DNA of 64,000 bases, from NCBI RefSeq assembly GCF_024347575.1, contig NZ_AP025503.1:558001-622000 (forward strand), read 5' to 3'. The translations under genes and the position numbers were made by a program. Below, piece after piece: positions 36,916 to 47,484 of the stretch; positions within the stretch are counted from its first letter, which is position 1; each line of letters begins with the position of its first letter. This DNA is from Vibrio pelagius. Lineage in GTDB: Bacteria; Pseudomonadota; Gammaproteobacteria; Enterobacterales; Vibrionaceae. The notes under the pieces were generated by a model. It was not told the origin of the DNA and did no database searches. It worked only from the letters and a program-made list of their open reading frames with translations.

Positions 36916-38478
36916 GTGAGTAAACGACTATTAAAGTCAGGCATGATAGTAAGTGCGATGACTTTTGTTTCCCGTGTATTGGGACTTGTGCGCGACGTTG
37001 TCGTTGCCAATTTGATGGGGGCAGGAGCCAGTGCTGACGTCTTTTTCTTTGCCAATAAGATCCCTAATTTTCTGCGTCGTCTGTTTGCTGAAGGCGCCTT
37101 CTCACAAGCCTTCGTACCAGTTCTGACTGAATACCACGCTGCTGGAGACAAAGACAAAACTCGCGAATTGATAGCTAGAGTATCTGGTACGCTTGGGGTA
37201 TTGGTTTCTATTGTTACTTTAGTTGGTGTGATTGGTTCTGGCGTCATCACCGCTCTATTTGGTGCAGGTTGGTTTATCGATTGGCTCAATGGTGGTCCGT
37301 CGGCTCATAAATTTGAGTTAGCCAGTTTGATGCTCAAAATCACCTTTCCCTATTTATGGTTCATTACCTTCGTTGCTTTATCTGGGGCGATTCTTAATAC
37401 CTTAGGTAAATTTGCGGTCTCTTCTTTTACGCCAGTGTTCTTGAACGTCATGATCATAGGATCTGCGCTCTTCATTGCGCCGAATCTGGAACAGCCTGAA
37501 ATTGGATTGGCGATTGGTGTCTTTCTAGGCGGCTTGGTTCAGTTTCTGTTCCAACTACCTTTTTTAATTAAAGAGGGCGTTTTAGTTAAGCCCAAGTGGG
37601 GCTGGCGCGATCCTGGTGTTGTTAAGATCCGTACTTTGATGATCCCTGCTCTGTTTGGTGTTTCCGTCAGTCAAATCAATCTACTGTTTGATACTTTTAT
37701 TGCCAGTTTCCTAGCCACAGGCTCCATCAGTTGGCTTTATTACTCTGACCGCCTGTTAGAGTTCCCATTGGGTTTGTTTGGAATTGCTATCGCGACCGTG
37801 ATTCTGCCTGCACTATCTCGTAAACATGTGGATGCCCAAGGTGAGGGTTTTGCTCATACTATGGATTGGGGGATACGCATGGTCTTGCTGCTGGGCATTC
37901 CTGCCATGTTCGGCCTCATTGTTTTAGCAAAGCCAATGCTGATGGTGCTGTTCATGCGTGGTGAATTTAGCCCTCATGACGTGGAGCAAGCGTCGATGTC
38001 ACTGGTCGCGTATGCTTCGGGTCTATTAAACTTTATGTTGATTAAGGTGCTAGCACCGGGTTATTACTCACGCCAAGACACAAAAACGCCTGTTAAGTAC
38101 GGTATTATCGCAATGGTGAGCAATATGGTGTTTAATGCCATTTTTGCTTATTTCTATGGTTACGTAGGTTTGGCGATTGCGACCGCACTGTCAGCCTTTG
38201 TCAATATGGCACTGCTATATAGAGGCTTACATTTAGCTGGCGTTTACCAGTTAACGAAAACGACTTTAGTTTTTAGCGGAAAGCTTTTACTTGCGGGTGG
38301 CGCAATGGTTGCTGTGATTTTATGGCAGCTAGAGAGTATGCAACAATGGCTTGAGTGGAGCTTCAGTTACCGAGCGCTTATGCTAACTGGCTTGATTGGA
38401 CTTGGCGGCTTTGCTTATATTGTCTCTGTATTCGCTTTGGGTATCCGAGTAAAACATTTAAAAGCAGCGACAGAGTAA
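36916..38478 (+). CDS. murJ: Lipid II flippase MurJ
   Basis: MurJ (MviN) flips lipid II across the inner membrane for peptidoglycan synthesis. The 520-residue protein has about 14 membrane segments and the conserved N-terminal part RVLGLVRDVVVANLMGAG and FFFANKIPNFLRRLFAEGAF. I prefer the GTG at 36916 (SKRLLKSGMIVS) with GAGG five bases upstream over a GTG 15 bases earlier. The gene is divergent from rpsT. Confidence 0.95.
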   Translation: MSKRLLKSGMIVSAMTFVSRVLGLVRDVVVANLMGAGASADVFFFANKIPNFLRRLFAEGAFSQAFVPVLTEYHAAGDKDKTRELIARVSGTLGVLVSIVTLVGVIGSGVITALFGAGWFIDWLNGGPSAHKFELASLMLKITFPYLWFITFVALSGAILNTLGKFAVSSFTPVFLNVMIIGSALFIAPNLEQPEIGLAIGVFLGGLVQFLFQLPFLIKEGVLVKPKWGWRDPGVVKIRTLMIPALFGVSVSQINLLFDTFIASFLATGSISWLYYSDRLLEFPLGLFGIAIATVILPALSRKHVDAQGEGFAHTMDWGIRMVLLLGIPAMFGLIVLAKPMLMVLFMRGEFSPHDVEQASMSLVAYASGLLNFMLIKVLAPGYYSRQDTKTPVKYGIIAMVSNMVFNAIFAYFYGYVGLAIATALSAFVNMALLYRGLHLAGVYQLTKTTLVFSGKLLLAGGAMVAVILWQLESMQQWLEWSFSYRALMLTGLIGLGGFAYIVSVFALGIRVKHLKAATE

Positions 38479-38548
38479 TACTGATTAGTATATAATCCGT
38501 CGGTTTCACACAATGAATGATGCAAATAACAGATTTTAGCTGGTCGTA

Positions 38549-39484
38549 ATGGAACTAATCCGAGGCATTCACAATATTAAAGCGCAGCATCACGGCTGTG
38601 TATTAACCATAGGCAACTTTGATGGTGTACATCTAGGACATCAGGAAGTACTGAGCCAGGTATCCAAACAAGCTGCGGTATTGGGCTTACCCTCTGTCGT
38701 GATGACGTTTGAGCCTCAGCCCATGGAACTGTTTGCTCGTGACAAAGCCCCTGCACGTTTAACTCGCTTAAGAGATAAGTTCGTGCAGCTGAGTAAGCTG
38801 GATATTAGCCGTTTATTGTGTGTCAACTTTAACCACTACTTCGCGAACCTATCGGCGGATGCTTTTATTAAAGATCTGCTGGTGGACAAACTGGGTGTGA
38901 AGTTTTTGGTGGTGGGTGATGATTTTTGCTTCGGTAAAGGTCGCACCGGCAATTTCGCTATGCTTAAAGAAGCGGGTGAAAAGTACGGTTTTGAGGTGGT
39001 GAGCACCCAAAGCTACTGCTTAAACCAGCTACGTGTAAGTAGCACGGAAATACGCAATGCTCTGGCGGTTGACGATTTGGCCTCTAGCGCTGCCATGTTA
39101 GGGCGTGACTACAGTATCAGTGGTCGTGTCTCTCATGGGCGTAAATTGGGAAGAACCATAGGTTTCCCAACGGCGAATATCCCACTGAAACGTTGTGTCT
39201 CTCCAGTCTCTGGGGTGTATGTTGTTGAAGCAGTTGACATCGATGGTTCACCTGTCGGTGGTGTTGCCAATATCGGACAACGACCAACGGTAAATGGGGT
39301 TCGTCAGCAACTAGAAGTGCATTTTTTTGACTTTAAAGCCAATTTATATGGTAAACAGTTAGAAGTACGTCTTTTGCATAAACTGCGCGACGAGAAAAAG
39401 TTTGAATCGTTCGACGCACTAAAGAATCAAATAGAATTGGATGCTGAAGCAGCAAGGGTGTGGCTGCGTCAGCTAAAGAATTAA
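38549..39484 (+). CDS. ribF: Bifunctional riboflavin kinase / FAD synthetase
   Basis: RibF makes FMN from riboflavin and FAD from FMN. The nucleotidyltransferase domain has TIGNFDGVHLGHQ near residue 20 and SSTEIRNAL near residue 163. The kinase domain has GFPTANIPL near residue 206 and GVANIGQRPT. The length (311) matches E. coli (313). An exact TATAAT at 38491 may give it a promoter after murJ. It leads the ribF-ileS-lspA-fkpB-ispH cluster known from E. coli. Confidence 0.96.
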   Translation: MELIRGIHNIKAQHHGCVLTIGNFDGVHLGHQEVLSQVSKQAAVLGLPSVVMTFEPQPMELFARDKAPARLTRLRDKFVQLSKLDISRLLCVNFNHYFANLSADAFIKDLLVDKLGVKFLVVGDDFCFGKGRTGNFAMLKEAGEKYGFEVVSTQSYCLNQLRVSSTEIRNALAVDDLASSAAMLGRDYSISGRVSHGRKLGRTIGFPTANIPLKRCVSPVSGVYVVEAVDIDGSPVGGVANIGQRPTVNGVRQQLEVHFFDFKANLYGKQLEVRLLHKLRDEKKFESFDALKNQIELDAEAARVWLRQLKN

Positions 39485-39504
39485 TCGGTTGATTCCACCG
39501 ATTA
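39482..39504 (+). other. Stem-loop between ribF and ileS
   Basis: TAATCGGT and ACCGATTA form an eight-base stem with a seven-base loop, overlapping the ribF stop. There is no T-run, so it is not a classical terminator. Confidence 0.4.
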
Positions 39505-39547
39505 ACATAATGTCTAACTTCGCCCAATATAACGGAATTAAGAATCG

Positions 39548-42403
39548 ATGAGTGATTATAAAGATACCCTGAACTTACCTGAAACAGGGTTTCCAATGCG
39601 CGGTAATCTGGCAAATCGTGAGCCAGAAATGCTTAAGCGTTGGTACAAAGAAGATCTTTACGGCGAAATCCGTAAAGCGAAGAAAGGTAAAAAATCTTTC
39701 GTACTGCATGATGGCCCTCCATACGCGAACGGCGATATTCACATTGGTCACGCGCTAAACAAGATTCTTAAAGACATTATTATTAAATCTAAGACTCTGT
39801 CTGGTTTTGATGCTCCATACATCCCAGGTTGGGACTGTCACGGTCTTCCAATCGAGCTGATGGTTGAGAAGAAAAAAGGCAAACCAGGTCAGAAGATCTC
39901 TGCTTCTGAGTTCCGTGAAGAGTGTCGTAAGTACGCTGCGGGCCAAGTTGAAGGTCAAAAAGAGAGCTTTAAACGTCTAGGTATCATGGGCGAGTGGGAC
40001 AAGCCATACCGCACTATGGACTTCGGCACTGAAGCAAACATCATCCGTGCTCTAGGTAAAATTGCAGACAATGGCCACCTACTGAAAGGTTTCAAACCTG
40101 TTCACTGGTGTACTGACTGTGGTTCTGCTCTAGCGGAAGCGGAAGTTGAGTACAAAGACAAAGTTTCTCCATCAATCGACGTGAAATTCACTGCGGCTGA
40201 TGAAGCTGCGCTAGTTTCTAAGTTCAAGCTAGCTGAAGGTCACGAAGGCCAAGGCGATATCTCTATCGTTATCTGGACTACAACACCATGGACTCTGCCT
40301 GCAAACCGCGCAGTATGTCTACGTGACGATCTTGAGTACGTTCTAATCCAAGTAGAAGCGAATGGCGATCAAGCTGCACAGCGTATCATCGTTGCTTCTG
40401 AGCTGGCTAAAGACGTAATGGATCGTGCGGGTATCGAGCACTTTCATAACCTAGGTTTTGCAAGCGGCGCTGATCTTGAGCTAACTCAGTTTAACCACCC
40501 ATTCTACGACTTCACTGTTCCTGCGATCCTTGGCGATCACGTAACAACGGATTCAGGTACTGGTGTGGTTCACACAGCACCGGGCCACGGTCAAGAAGAC
40601 TTCGCGGTTGGTAACAAGTACGGTCTAGAAGTAGCAAACCCAGTAGGTTCAAACGGTGTCTACCTACCTGACACTGAGCTATTTGCTGGTCAACACGTAT
40701 TTAAAGCGAACGACTCTGTACTTGAAGTACTGAAAGAGAAAGGTGCTCTACTACATCACCACGCTTACGAGCACAGCTACCCACACTGCTGGAGACACAA
40801 AACGCCAATCATCTTCCGTGCGACACCACAATGGTTCGTATCGATGGATCAAGCTGGCCTACGTGCGAAAGCTCTTGAGTCAATCAAGGGTGTTGAGTGG
40901 ATGCCTGAGTGGGGTCAAAGCCGTATCGAAGGTATGATCGAAGGTCGCCCTGAGTGGTGTATCTCTCGTCAACGTACTTGGGGTGTGCCAATCGCTCTGT
41001 TCGTTCATAAAGAGACAGCAGAACTGCACCCGAACACGCTTGAGCTTATCGAGCAGGTCGCTCAACTTGTTGAGCAGAAGGGTATTCAAGCTTGGTGGGA
41101 TCTAGAAATCTCTGACCTACTGGGCGAAGAAGCGGACAATTACGAGAAAGTACTCGATACACTGGACGTATGGTTCGATTCAGGTGTCACACACTACTCA
41201 GTTGTGGACGCTCGTGAAGAGTACAACGGCAACAAAGCGGACCTATACCTAGAAGGTTCAGACCAACACCGTGGTTGGTTCCAATCTTCTCTAATTTCAT
41301 CTATCGCGATGAAAGACGAAGCGCCATACAAGCAAGTGCTAACACACGGCTTCGTAGTAGATGGTAACGGCCGTAAGATGTCTAAGTCTATCGGTAACGT
41401 TGTTGCACCTAAAGATGTAACCAACAAGCTAGGTGCCGATATCTTGCGTCTATGGGTTGCTTCTACAGACTACACAGGTGAAGTAGCGGTATCTGATGAG
41501 ATCCTGAAGCGTTCAGCAGATGCTTACCGTCGTATTCGTAACACAGCGCGTTTCTTCCTAGCGAACTTGAACGGTTTCAACCCAGAAACTGACCTAGTTC
41601 CAGCTGAAGAGATGGTGGCACTAGACCGTTGGGCTGTAGGCCGCGCACAAGCTGCACAAGAAGAGATCGTGAAAGCATACGGTGAGTACAACACTCACGG
41701 TGTAACTCAACGTCTAATGCAGTTCTGTTCTATCGAGATGGGTTCTTTCTACCTAGATGTAATCAAAGACCGTCAGTACACAGCGAAGAAGGGCGGCCAC
41801 GCTCAACGCAGCTGTCAAACTGCGCTTTACTACATCGTAGAAGCTCTGGTTCGTTGGATGGCACCTATCATGTCGTTCACAGCAGACGAAATCTGGAACG
41901 AAATGCCAAGCTCTTTACCAACGGGAGAGCAGCGTGACAAGTTCGTATTCACTGGTGAGTGGTTCGAAGGTCTATTTGGTCTAGCGGAAGGCGAAGAGCT
42001 AAGCAACGAATTCTGGACGGAAATCCAATCTGTTCGTGGCGCAGTGAACAAGCTTCTTGAAGACGCTCGTAAAGAGAAAACCATCGGTGGAGCACTGCAA
42101 GCTGAAGTGACTCTATACGCAGACGATGCACTAGCAGCGAAAATCAACAAGCTAGAAGACGAACTACGTTTTGTTCTTCTCACTTCAGCTGCGGTTGTTA
42201 AGCCTCTGAGCGAGAAGAGCGATGCAGCACAAGCGACAGACCTTGACGGTCTATTCGTTGAAGTTGCAGCGACAGAGAACGAGAAGTGTGACCGTTGTTG
42301 GCACCACACGCCAGACGTTGGCACAATCGAAGGTCACGAGAAAGTGTGTGGCCGTTGTGTGACTAACGTTGCAGGTGAAGGTGAAGTGCGTAAATTCGCA
42401 TAA
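39548..42403 (+). CDS. ileS: Isoleucyl-tRNA synthetase
   Basis: This class Ia synthetase charges tRNA(Ile). The HIGH motif is in [16 protein letters not shown] near residue 57, the editing (CP1) domain is at about residues 180-400, and KMSKS is in [13 protein letters not shown] near residue 605. A zinc finger with CDRCWHH and CGRC lies at the C-terminus. The 951-residue length is typical. Codon bias is strong. Confidence 0.97.
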   Translation: MSDYKDTLNLPETGFPMRGNLANREPEMLKRWYKEDLYGEIRKAKKGKKSFVLHDGPPYANGDIHIGHALNKILKDIIIKSKTLSGFDAPYIPGWDCHGLPIELMVEKKKGKPGQKISASEFREECRKYAAGQVEGQKESFKRLGIMGEWDKPYRTMDFGTEANIIRALGKIADNGHLLKGFKPVHWCTDCGSALAEAEVEYKDKVSPSIDVKFTAADEAALVSKFKLAEGHEGQGDISIVIWTTTPWTLPANRAVCLRDDLEYVLIQVEANGDQAAQRIIVASELAKDVMDRAGIEHFHNLGFASGADLELTQFNHPFYDFTVPAILGDHVTTDSGTGVVHTAPGHGQEDFAVGNKYGLEVANPVGSNGVYLPDTELFAGQHVFKANDSVLEVLKEKGALLHHHAYEHSYPHCWRHKTPIIFRATPQWFVSMDQAGLRAKALESIKGVEWMPEWGQSRIEGMIEGRPEWCISRQRTWGVPIALFVHKETAELHPNTLELIEQVAQLVEQKGIQAWWDLEISDLLGEEADNYEKVLDTLDVWFDSGVTHYSVVDAREEYNGNKADLYLEGSDQHRGWFQSSLISSIAMKDEAPYKQVLTHGFVVDGNGRKMSKSIGNVVAPKDVTNKLGADILRLWVASTDYTGEVAVSDEILKRSADAYRRIRNTARFFLANLNGFNPETDLVPAEEMVALDRWAVGRAQAAQEEIVKAYGEYNTHGVTQRLMQFCSIEMGSFYLDVIKDRQYTAKKGGHAQRSCQTALYYIVEALVRWMAPIMSFTADEIWNEMPSSLPTGEQRDKFVFTGEWFEGLFGLAEGEELSNEFWTEIQSVRGAVNKLLEDARKEKTIGGALQAEVTLYADDALAAKINKLEDELRFVLLTSAAVVKPLSEKSDAAQATDLDGLFVEVAATENEKCDRCWHHTPDVGTIEGHEKVCGRCVTNVAGEGEVRKFA

Positions 42404-42438
42404 CAACTCAGAGAAAGACTGAACTTTTTGTAAAAATC

Positions 42439-42468
42439 ATAGCCCCAGTATCAACTGGGGTTATTTTT
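42439..42468 (+). terminator. Terminator-like hairpin between ileS and lspA
   Basis: ATAGCCCCAG pairs with CTGGGGTTAT (one G-T pair) over a six-base loop, followed by five T residues. It implies partial termination inside the cluster, with lspA 95 bases later. Confidence 0.72.
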
Positions 42469-42563
42469 AGTTATGGGAAACGTGTTTAACCAAGTTGGTG
42501 ACTTATGACGACTCAAATCGAGAGTGTGAATAAGGAATCGCTTCGTAAATACTAGGAATAGAA

Positions 42564-43064
42564 ATGAGTGAAGTTTCGTTAAAACAGTCAGGCGTACGTT
42601 GGTTATGGTTGGCTTTATTAGTCTTTCTTGCGGACATTGGCATTAAGTTGCTTGTAATGGACAACATGGGGTATGGCTGGGCAAACCGTATTGAGGTGTT
42701 GCCATTTTTTAACTTCTTGTACGTACATAACTATGGTGCCGCATTCAGTTTCTTGAGTGATCAAGGTGGCTGGCAACGTTGGTTGTTTACCGGAATCGCG
42801 TTTGTCGTCACAGGTATGCTGACTTACTGGATGAGTAAGCTGCCGGCCACAGAGAAGTGGAATAACATCGCTTATGCCATCATCATTGGTGGTGCGGTAG
42901 GTAATGTATTTGACCGTGTTGTACACGGTTTTGTTGTCGATTACTTAGACTTCTACTGGGGTACATACCACTGGCCTGCATTTAACCTTGCTGATATGGG
43001 TATCTGTATCGGTGCAGCGATGATCATCCTTGATGGTTTTCGCAAAAAAGATGAGAGCAAATAG
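42564..43064 (+). CDS. lspA: Lipoprotein signal peptidase
   Basis: This inner-membrane aspartyl protease removes lipoprotein signal peptides. The product is 166 residues with four membrane segments. The catalytic aspartates lie in [19 protein letters not shown] and [12 protein letters not shown]. With lgt also in this window, two of the three lipoprotein maturation enzymes are present. AGGAA lies about eight bases before the ATG. Confidence 0.96.
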   Translation: MSEVSLKQSGVRWLWLALLVFLADIGIKLLVMDNMGYGWANRIEVLPFFNFLYVHNYGAAFSFLSDQGGWQRWLFTGIAFVVTGMLTYWMSKLPATEKWNNIAYAIIIGGAVGNVFDRVVHGFVVDYLDFYWGTYHWPAFNLADMGICIGAAMIILDGFRKKDESK

Positions 43065-43104
43065 GCTCTAAAGTCACTTAATGACTCACAGAATGTAATA
43101 GCCC

Positions 43105-43138
43105 TAAGCGCTGTCGGTTGATTCCGGCGGCGCTTTTT
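43105..43138 (+). terminator. Terminator after lspA
   Basis: AAGCGCTGTCGG pairs imperfectly with CCGGCGGCGCTT over a six-base loop, followed by TTTTTGTTT. Confidence 0.65.
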
Positions 43139-43190
43139 GTTTATTCTCTGTGAGGAAAAATAATAATTGATATAACCCAAGGAAAGTAAC

Positions 43191-43622
43191 GTGACAGCAA
43201 TTAAGAATGACTCAGCAGTAACACTTCATTTTACGATTAAGATGAAAGACGGTTCCGTTGCTGACAGTACTGAAAACATGGGCAAGCCAGCTAAATTTGT
43301 AATGGGTGATGGTAGCTTGAGTGAGAACTTTGAGCAGTGCCTATTAGGACTAGAAGCGGGCACGCAAAAATCGATTGATTTAAAAGCAGAAGATGCGTTC
43401 GGTTTGCCGAATCCAGATAATGTTCATCACATGGACCGCGCCCGTTTTGCTGGCGATACTGAGATTGAAGTTGGCACTATCATGGCCTTCTCTGGGCGTG
43501 ATGGCATGGAAATCCCAGGCATCATTACGGATATTGCTGGCGACTCTGTGACTGTGGACTTTAATCACCCACTAGCAGGTCAAGACGTAACGTTTGACGT
43601 TAATATCTTAGCGGTAGAATAG
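43191..43622 (+). CDS. fkpB: FKBP-type peptidyl-prolyl isomerase FkpB (SlpA type)
   Basis: This 143-residue FKBP with an inserted IF (chaperone) domain has VTLHFTIKMKDGSVADST at the N-terminus and VTVDFNHPLAGQDVTFDV at the C-terminus, as in SlpA/SlyD proteins. It lacks the His-rich SlyD tail. The start is a GTG with AAGGAAAG before it. Position between lspA and ispH is conserved with E. coli. Confidence 0.94.
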   Translation: MTAIKNDSAVTLHFTIKMKDGSVADSTENMGKPAKFVMGDGSLSENFEQCLLGLEAGTQKSIDLKAEDAFGLPNPDNVHHMDRARFAGDTEIEVGTIMAFSGRDGMEIPGIITDIAGDSVTVDFNHPLAGQDVTFDVNILAVE

Positions 43623-43763
43623 ACGGCGATTCATCTTTGCCAACAATTCGAAGCTTCACTGTCTTTGCGCTTCCCTGTAGAATGCCCGCTTCGCTAAACG
43701 CGAACTGTAGAATGACTTTGGCCGCGCTGTAAGCGATTCGCAATAAAAGAACTGAGCAATAAA

Positions 43764-44708
43764 ATGAAAATAATGTTAGCTAACCCACGTGGTTTTTGTG
43801 CCGGTGTTGATCGAGCGATCAGTATCGTGGAACGCGCACTGGAATTGTATCAACCACCGATTTATGTTCGTCATGAAGTGGTGCATAACCGTTTTGTTGT
43901 TGAAGGTTTGAAACAGCGCGGTGCGATTTTTGTGGAAGAGCTTCATGAAGTACCAGACGACAACATTGTTATCTTTTCTGCTCACGGTGTCTCTCAAGCG
44001 GTTCGTAAAGAGGCCAAAGAGCGCGACCTAACGGTTTTTGATGCAACTTGCCCTCTGGTAACCAAAGTTCATATGGAAGTGGCTCGTGCGAGCCGTAAAA
44101 ATATGGAAGTGGTTCTGATTGGTCACGCAGGTCACCCTGAAGTTGAAGGTACCATGGGCCAATACGCGAGTGATACGGGTGGCATGTACTTGGTTGAGAA
44201 GCCAGAAGATGTTGAAAAGCTGGTGGTGAAAGATCCAAGCAACCTTCACTATGTAAGCCAAACGACACTGTCTGTGGATGAGACGGCTGATGTGATTGAA
44301 GAGCTGCGTCGCGTGTTTCCTGAGATCCAAGGCCCACGCAAAGACGATATCTGCTACGCAACACAAAACCGTCAAGATGCGGTGCGTGATATGGCGAACG
44401 ATGTTGATGTGGTGATTGTGGTTGGTTCTAAGAACTCATCCAACTCAACACGCTTAAAAGAGCTGGCTGAGAAATTGGGTACGCCAGGCTACTTAACGGA
44501 TTGTCCAGAAGACATCCAACCAGAGTGGGTTGAAGGTAAGAAGAAAATCGGCGTGACCGCAGGTGCTTCTGCGCCAGAAGAGCTGGTTAATCAGATTCTA
44601 GATCGTATTCGCGAGTTAGGTGCTGAAGGCATCGAAGAAATTCAAGGTCGTGAAGAGAACATGTTCTTCGAAGTACCAAAAGAGCTTCAGATTAAACAAG
44701 TTGATTAA
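43764..44708 (+). CDS. ispH: 4-hydroxy-3-methylbut-2-enyl diphosphate reductase
   Basis: IspH (LytB) catalyses the last step of the MEP isoprenoid pathway with a [4Fe-4S] cluster. The three cluster cysteines are visible in [25 protein letters not shown] and the C-terminal segment near [27 protein letters not shown] and SAHGVS carry substrate-binding histidines. The 314-residue length is typical. A 140-base gap precedes it, containing two CTGTAGAATG copies. Confidence 0.96.
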   Translation: MKIMLANPRGFCAGVDRAISIVERALELYQPPIYVRHEVVHNRFVVEGLKQRGAIFVEELHEVPDDNIVIFSAHGVSQAVRKEAKERDLTVFDATCPLVTKVHMEVARASRKNMEVVLIGHAGHPEVEGTMGQYASDTGGMYLVEKPEDVEKLVVKDPSNLHYVSQTTLSVDETADVIEELRRVFPEIQGPRKDDICYATQNRQDAVRDMANDVDVVIVVGSKNSSNSTRLKELAEKLGTPGYLTDCPEDIQPEWVEGKKKIGVTAGASAPEELVNQILDRIRELGAEGIEEIQGREENMFFEVPKELQIKQVD

Positions 44709-44752
44709 TCATCACGTTCGACAAGCGTTTTGCACTAAGTTTTGCACTAAAG

Positions 44753-44778
44753 AGCCAACCTTTGCGGTTGGCTTTTTT
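44753..44778 (+). terminator. Terminator after ispH
   Basis: The stem AGCCAACC / GGTTGGCT with a five-base loop is followed by a T-run. Confidence 0.92.
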
Positions 44779-44830
44779 GATTTTGTTTTCTGTGGATTGA
44801 AGAAAAAGGTAAGAGTATTGAACCAAAAGG

Positions 44831-45562
44831 TTAATGAATCCCCAGTTGTTCTTTGAGCGTTTTCAGATAGCGACGGCTAACGGGCACCTCAAAGCCAGTT
44901 AGAGTGATGATTTCCGCAAGCCCGTTTTCCAGAAGCTTGATCTCTTGGATCGCTTTTATGTTGATCAAATATTGGCGATGACAACGGATCAGATCGGTTT
45001 TCTCTTCCAGGACTTTTAGTGTCAGTTGCGACGAGGCGGTTTGCGAGGCGCTGCGAACGTGAACACCACTCAGATCGGAGTAGGCGCATTCGACCGTTTG
45101 GCTTGCCATGATCACAATCCGGTTGTGGCCGATACACGGAATCTGTTCCAGGTGCGATGGTGCAATCGCATTGATGTCTTGTTCAGGCGGTTGTTGACTC
45201 TGCTTAATCACCTTGCACAGGCGAGAGACACTCTTGTTTAGTCTGCATGGTTCAACCGGTTTGAGCAGGTAATCAAAGGCGTTATCTTCAAAGGCCTGAA
45301 TCGCATACTGGTCATAGGCAGTAACAAACACCACGTAAGGCATGTTCTCAGGGTCGAGCATACTCAGCAGTTCAATACCGGTGATCTGTGGCATTTGGAT
45401 ATCTAAATAGACAACGTCTGGTTTGAGGTGATTGATCTGTTTTAGCCCTTCGATGGCGTTACTGGCTTGACCTATCACATCCACTTTTTCTGTTTCAGTG
45501 AGCAACTCAATCAACTCTTCGCGAGCGAACAGCTCATCATCTATGACTAATGCCTTTAACAT
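44831..45562 (-). CDS. btsR: LytTR response regulator BtsR (pyruvate sensing)
   Basis: The 243-residue regulator has a receiver domain (VIDDELFAREEL, phospho-acceptor Asp in VYLDIQMPQITG, Lys in DYLLKPVEP) and a C-terminal LytTR DNA-binding domain (ECAYSDLSGVHV, LIRCHRQYLINIKAI, FEVPVSRRYLKTLKEQL). It matches E. coli BtsR (YehT). It lies 59 bases downstream of its sensor. Candidate binding sites form an array upstream of the CstA-family gene two genes away. Confidence 0.93.
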   Translation of the reverse strand: MLKALVIDDELFAREELIELLTETEKVDVIGQASNAIEGLKQINHLKPDVVYLDIQMPQITGIELLSMLDPENMPYVVFVTAYDQYAIQAFEDNAFDYLLKPVEPCRLNKSVSRLCKVIKQSQQPPEQDINAIAPSHLEQIPCIGHNRIVIMASQTVECAYSDLSGVHVRSASQTASSQLTLKVLEEKTDLIRCHRQYLINIKAIQEIKLLENGLAEIITLTGFEVPVSRRYLKTLKEQLGIH

Positions 45563-45621
45563 CCCAATACCTTAATTTCCAATATACTGTTTCAGTGTAC
45601 GCTACTATGCTGAGTTGCGTG

Positions 45622-47292
45622 TTACAGCTCTTTTGGAATGATAAAGCTCATGCGCGTAAATTGCTGTGGCTGAGATTCTATTTTTAGAGCAGAGTCTTGT
45701 CCAAAGAAATTGGTTAAGCGCTTGTTCACTATCTCCATGCCTAAGCCGACATGGTCGCTATTTGGCTTCTGGTAGCTGCCAGCATTATCTTCTACCGTGA
45801 CTCGGTAGTTACCCTGATACTGTTCGCTGTAGATCTTCACTTTACCCCCTTCAAGAAGGTTAGATATCCCATGTTTGATGGCGTTTTCAACCAGAGGCTG
45901 AAGGGTAAAGCTTGGCAGTTCGACCTCGTAAAGAAGCGGGTCTATATCCCATTCAACCTCTAAGCGGTCTGTAAATCTCGCCTTCTCAATGGTGAGGTAA
46001 GCATTAACATGCGCTAACTCATCTTTCAATTTGACGGTGTTGATGTTCTGTTTGAGGTTGCTTCTAAAAAAGTGTGATAAATGCTGAATCAGCTCTCGCG
46101 CTTTATTTGGCTCACGTCTTGTGACTGCACTTATGGTATTCAGAGCATTGAATAAGAAGTGTGGATTGACCTGTGCATGGAGTAACTTGATTTCAGCTTG
46201 GGTTAACAAGGTTTGCTGCTGTTGGTAGTTACTAAACAGAATCTGACTCGATAACAACTGAGCAATACCTTCCCCCATCGACATATTGATGGTTGAAAAG
46301 AGTTTCAGTTTCGGTTCATAGAGCTTGATGGTTCCGACAACTTCATTCCCCGCACGCAGTGGGATAATCAGGGCAGAGCCCAACTTACAATCTGCGGAGA
46401 GGGAACACTGGTATGGGTTCTCTTTACCATCTAAGTAGATGATGTCGTTCTTCTCCATCGCTGTCAGTGTACTCTGTGAAGAGATAGGGGTGTTAGGGAT
46501 ATGGTGTTCATCACCAATACCGACAAACGCGAGAATCTTCTCTCTGTCGGTTATCGCTACTGCGCCAACGTTGGTCTCTTCATAAACAATACGAACAATT
46601 TTTTGTGCGTTGTCTGAGTTAAAGCCGCCATGAAGAATACCAACCGAGCGTTCGGCAATAGTCAGTGCGCGGCGTGAAAAGGTCGCCGAGTATTTTTCAA
46701 AGATGGTTTTTCTATCTTGGATAATGCTCATAAACAGCGCAGCCCCGACCGAGTTAGCGATGATCATTGGCGCTGCAATATCGGAAACCAGTGCATAGGC
46801 TTGGGTGAACGGTTTAGCGACCGCCAATAAAATCAGCATTTGCATGATTTCAGCAAATAGGGTGACAGAGAACACCACCATCGGATTAAACAGCTGACTC
46901 GCTTTGTTTTTTCGCACTAGGTAGACATGCAGTAAGCCACCAATTAGCCCCTCAGCTGTAGTCGATACCGCGCATGCAAGGTCGGTAAATCCACCCAAGC
47001 TGTAGCGATGGATCCCGCCAGTGAAACCGACGGCAAAGCCAACTACAGGTCCACCGAACAGACCGCCCATGACAGCGCCCATTGCTCGCGTGTTAGCGAT
47101 CGCATCGTTGATCTGCAAGCCAAAGTAAGTGCCCATAATACAGAACAGTGAGAACAGGATGTAACAACTGATTTTATGACTGAGTCGTGAAGAGATACTC
47201 AGCAATGGCAGGATCAGCGGTGTCTTACTGATCATATAGGCCAGTACCAAGTAGACACAGGTTTGTTGAAGTAACGAGAGAATCAGTTCCAT
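45622..47292 (-). CDS. btsS: LytS-type sensor histidine kinase BtsS
   Basis: This membrane kinase senses extracellular pyruvate in E. coli. Domains in order: an N-terminal 5TM-5TMR_LYT membrane part (about residues 1-200, with NTRAMGAVMGGLFGGPVVG), a GAF domain, and the histidine kinase part, with the phospho-His in LLHAQVNPHFLFNALNTISA and the N-box ENAIKHG. I start at the ATG at 47292 (MELILSLLQQTCVYL, 556 residues), which aligns with the E. coli N-terminus (561); the frame opens 111 bases upstream. Confidence 0.93.
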   Translation of the reverse strand: MELILSLLQQTCVYLVLAYMISKTPLILPLLSISSRLSHKISCYILFSLFCIMGTYFGLQINDAIANTRAMGAVMGGLFGGPVVGFAVGFTGGIHRYSLGGFTDLACAVSTTAEGLIGGLLHVYLVRKNKASQLFNPMVVFSVTLFAEIMQMLILLAVAKPFTQAYALVSDIAAPMIIANSVGAALFMSIIQDRKTIFEKYSATFSRRALTIAERSVGILHGGFNSDNAQKIVRIVYEETNVGAVAITDREKILAFVGIGDEHHIPNTPISSQSTLTAMEKNDIIYLDGKENPYQCSLSADCKLGSALIIPLRAGNEVVGTIKLYEPKLKLFSTINMSMGEGIAQLLSSQILFSNYQQQQTLLTQAEIKLLHAQVNPHFLFNALNTISAVTRREPNKARELIQHLSHFFRSNLKQNINTVKLKDELAHVNAYLTIEKARFTDRLEVEWDIDPLLYEVELPSFTLQPLVENAIKHGISNLLEGGKVKIYSEQYQGNYRVTVEDNAGSYQKPNSDHVGLGMEIVNKRLTNFFGQDSALKIESQPQQFTRMSFIIPKEL

Positions 47293-47400
47293 ATATCCAC
47301 TATTAAGGTATCTGTTTCGGAGGTGTGAGGCGCTGATTGACTCGGTCATCAATACAGCATTTGTTATGGGTATAGTGTAAAGGTCATTTACCCAGTAACG

Positions 47401-47427
47401 CAAAGCCCATCACAAGGATGGGCTTTG
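47401..47427. other. Stem-loop between CstA-family gene and btsS
   Basis: CAAAGCCCAT pairs with ATGGGCTTTG over a seven-base loop. On the minus strand no T-run follows, so it may only weaken read-through from the transporter gene into btsSR. Confidence 0.5.
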
Positions 47428-47484
47428 TAGAGTTTCCAACCTTAATTTAAGGTGGAGCAAGCGAAGGGGATAACACCCGATAAG

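Noticed and set aside
36894..37289. 131-codon ORF antisense to murJ
   Set aside because: It overlaps the conserved start of murJ, has Thr/Pro/Ala-rich composition and no SD; a shadow frame.
41830..42324. 164-codon ORF antisense to ileS
   Set aside because: It is Ser/Arg-rich and fully within a strongly codon-biased essential gene; a shadow frame.
42506..42556. 16-codon ORF between ileS and lspA
   Set aside because: It has no SD and no regulatory codon pattern; not supported as a leader peptide.
43674..43716. Two CTGTAGAATG copies between fkpB and ispH
   Set aside because: Only ten bases long, no promoter context, likely chance or a trace of a degraded repeat.
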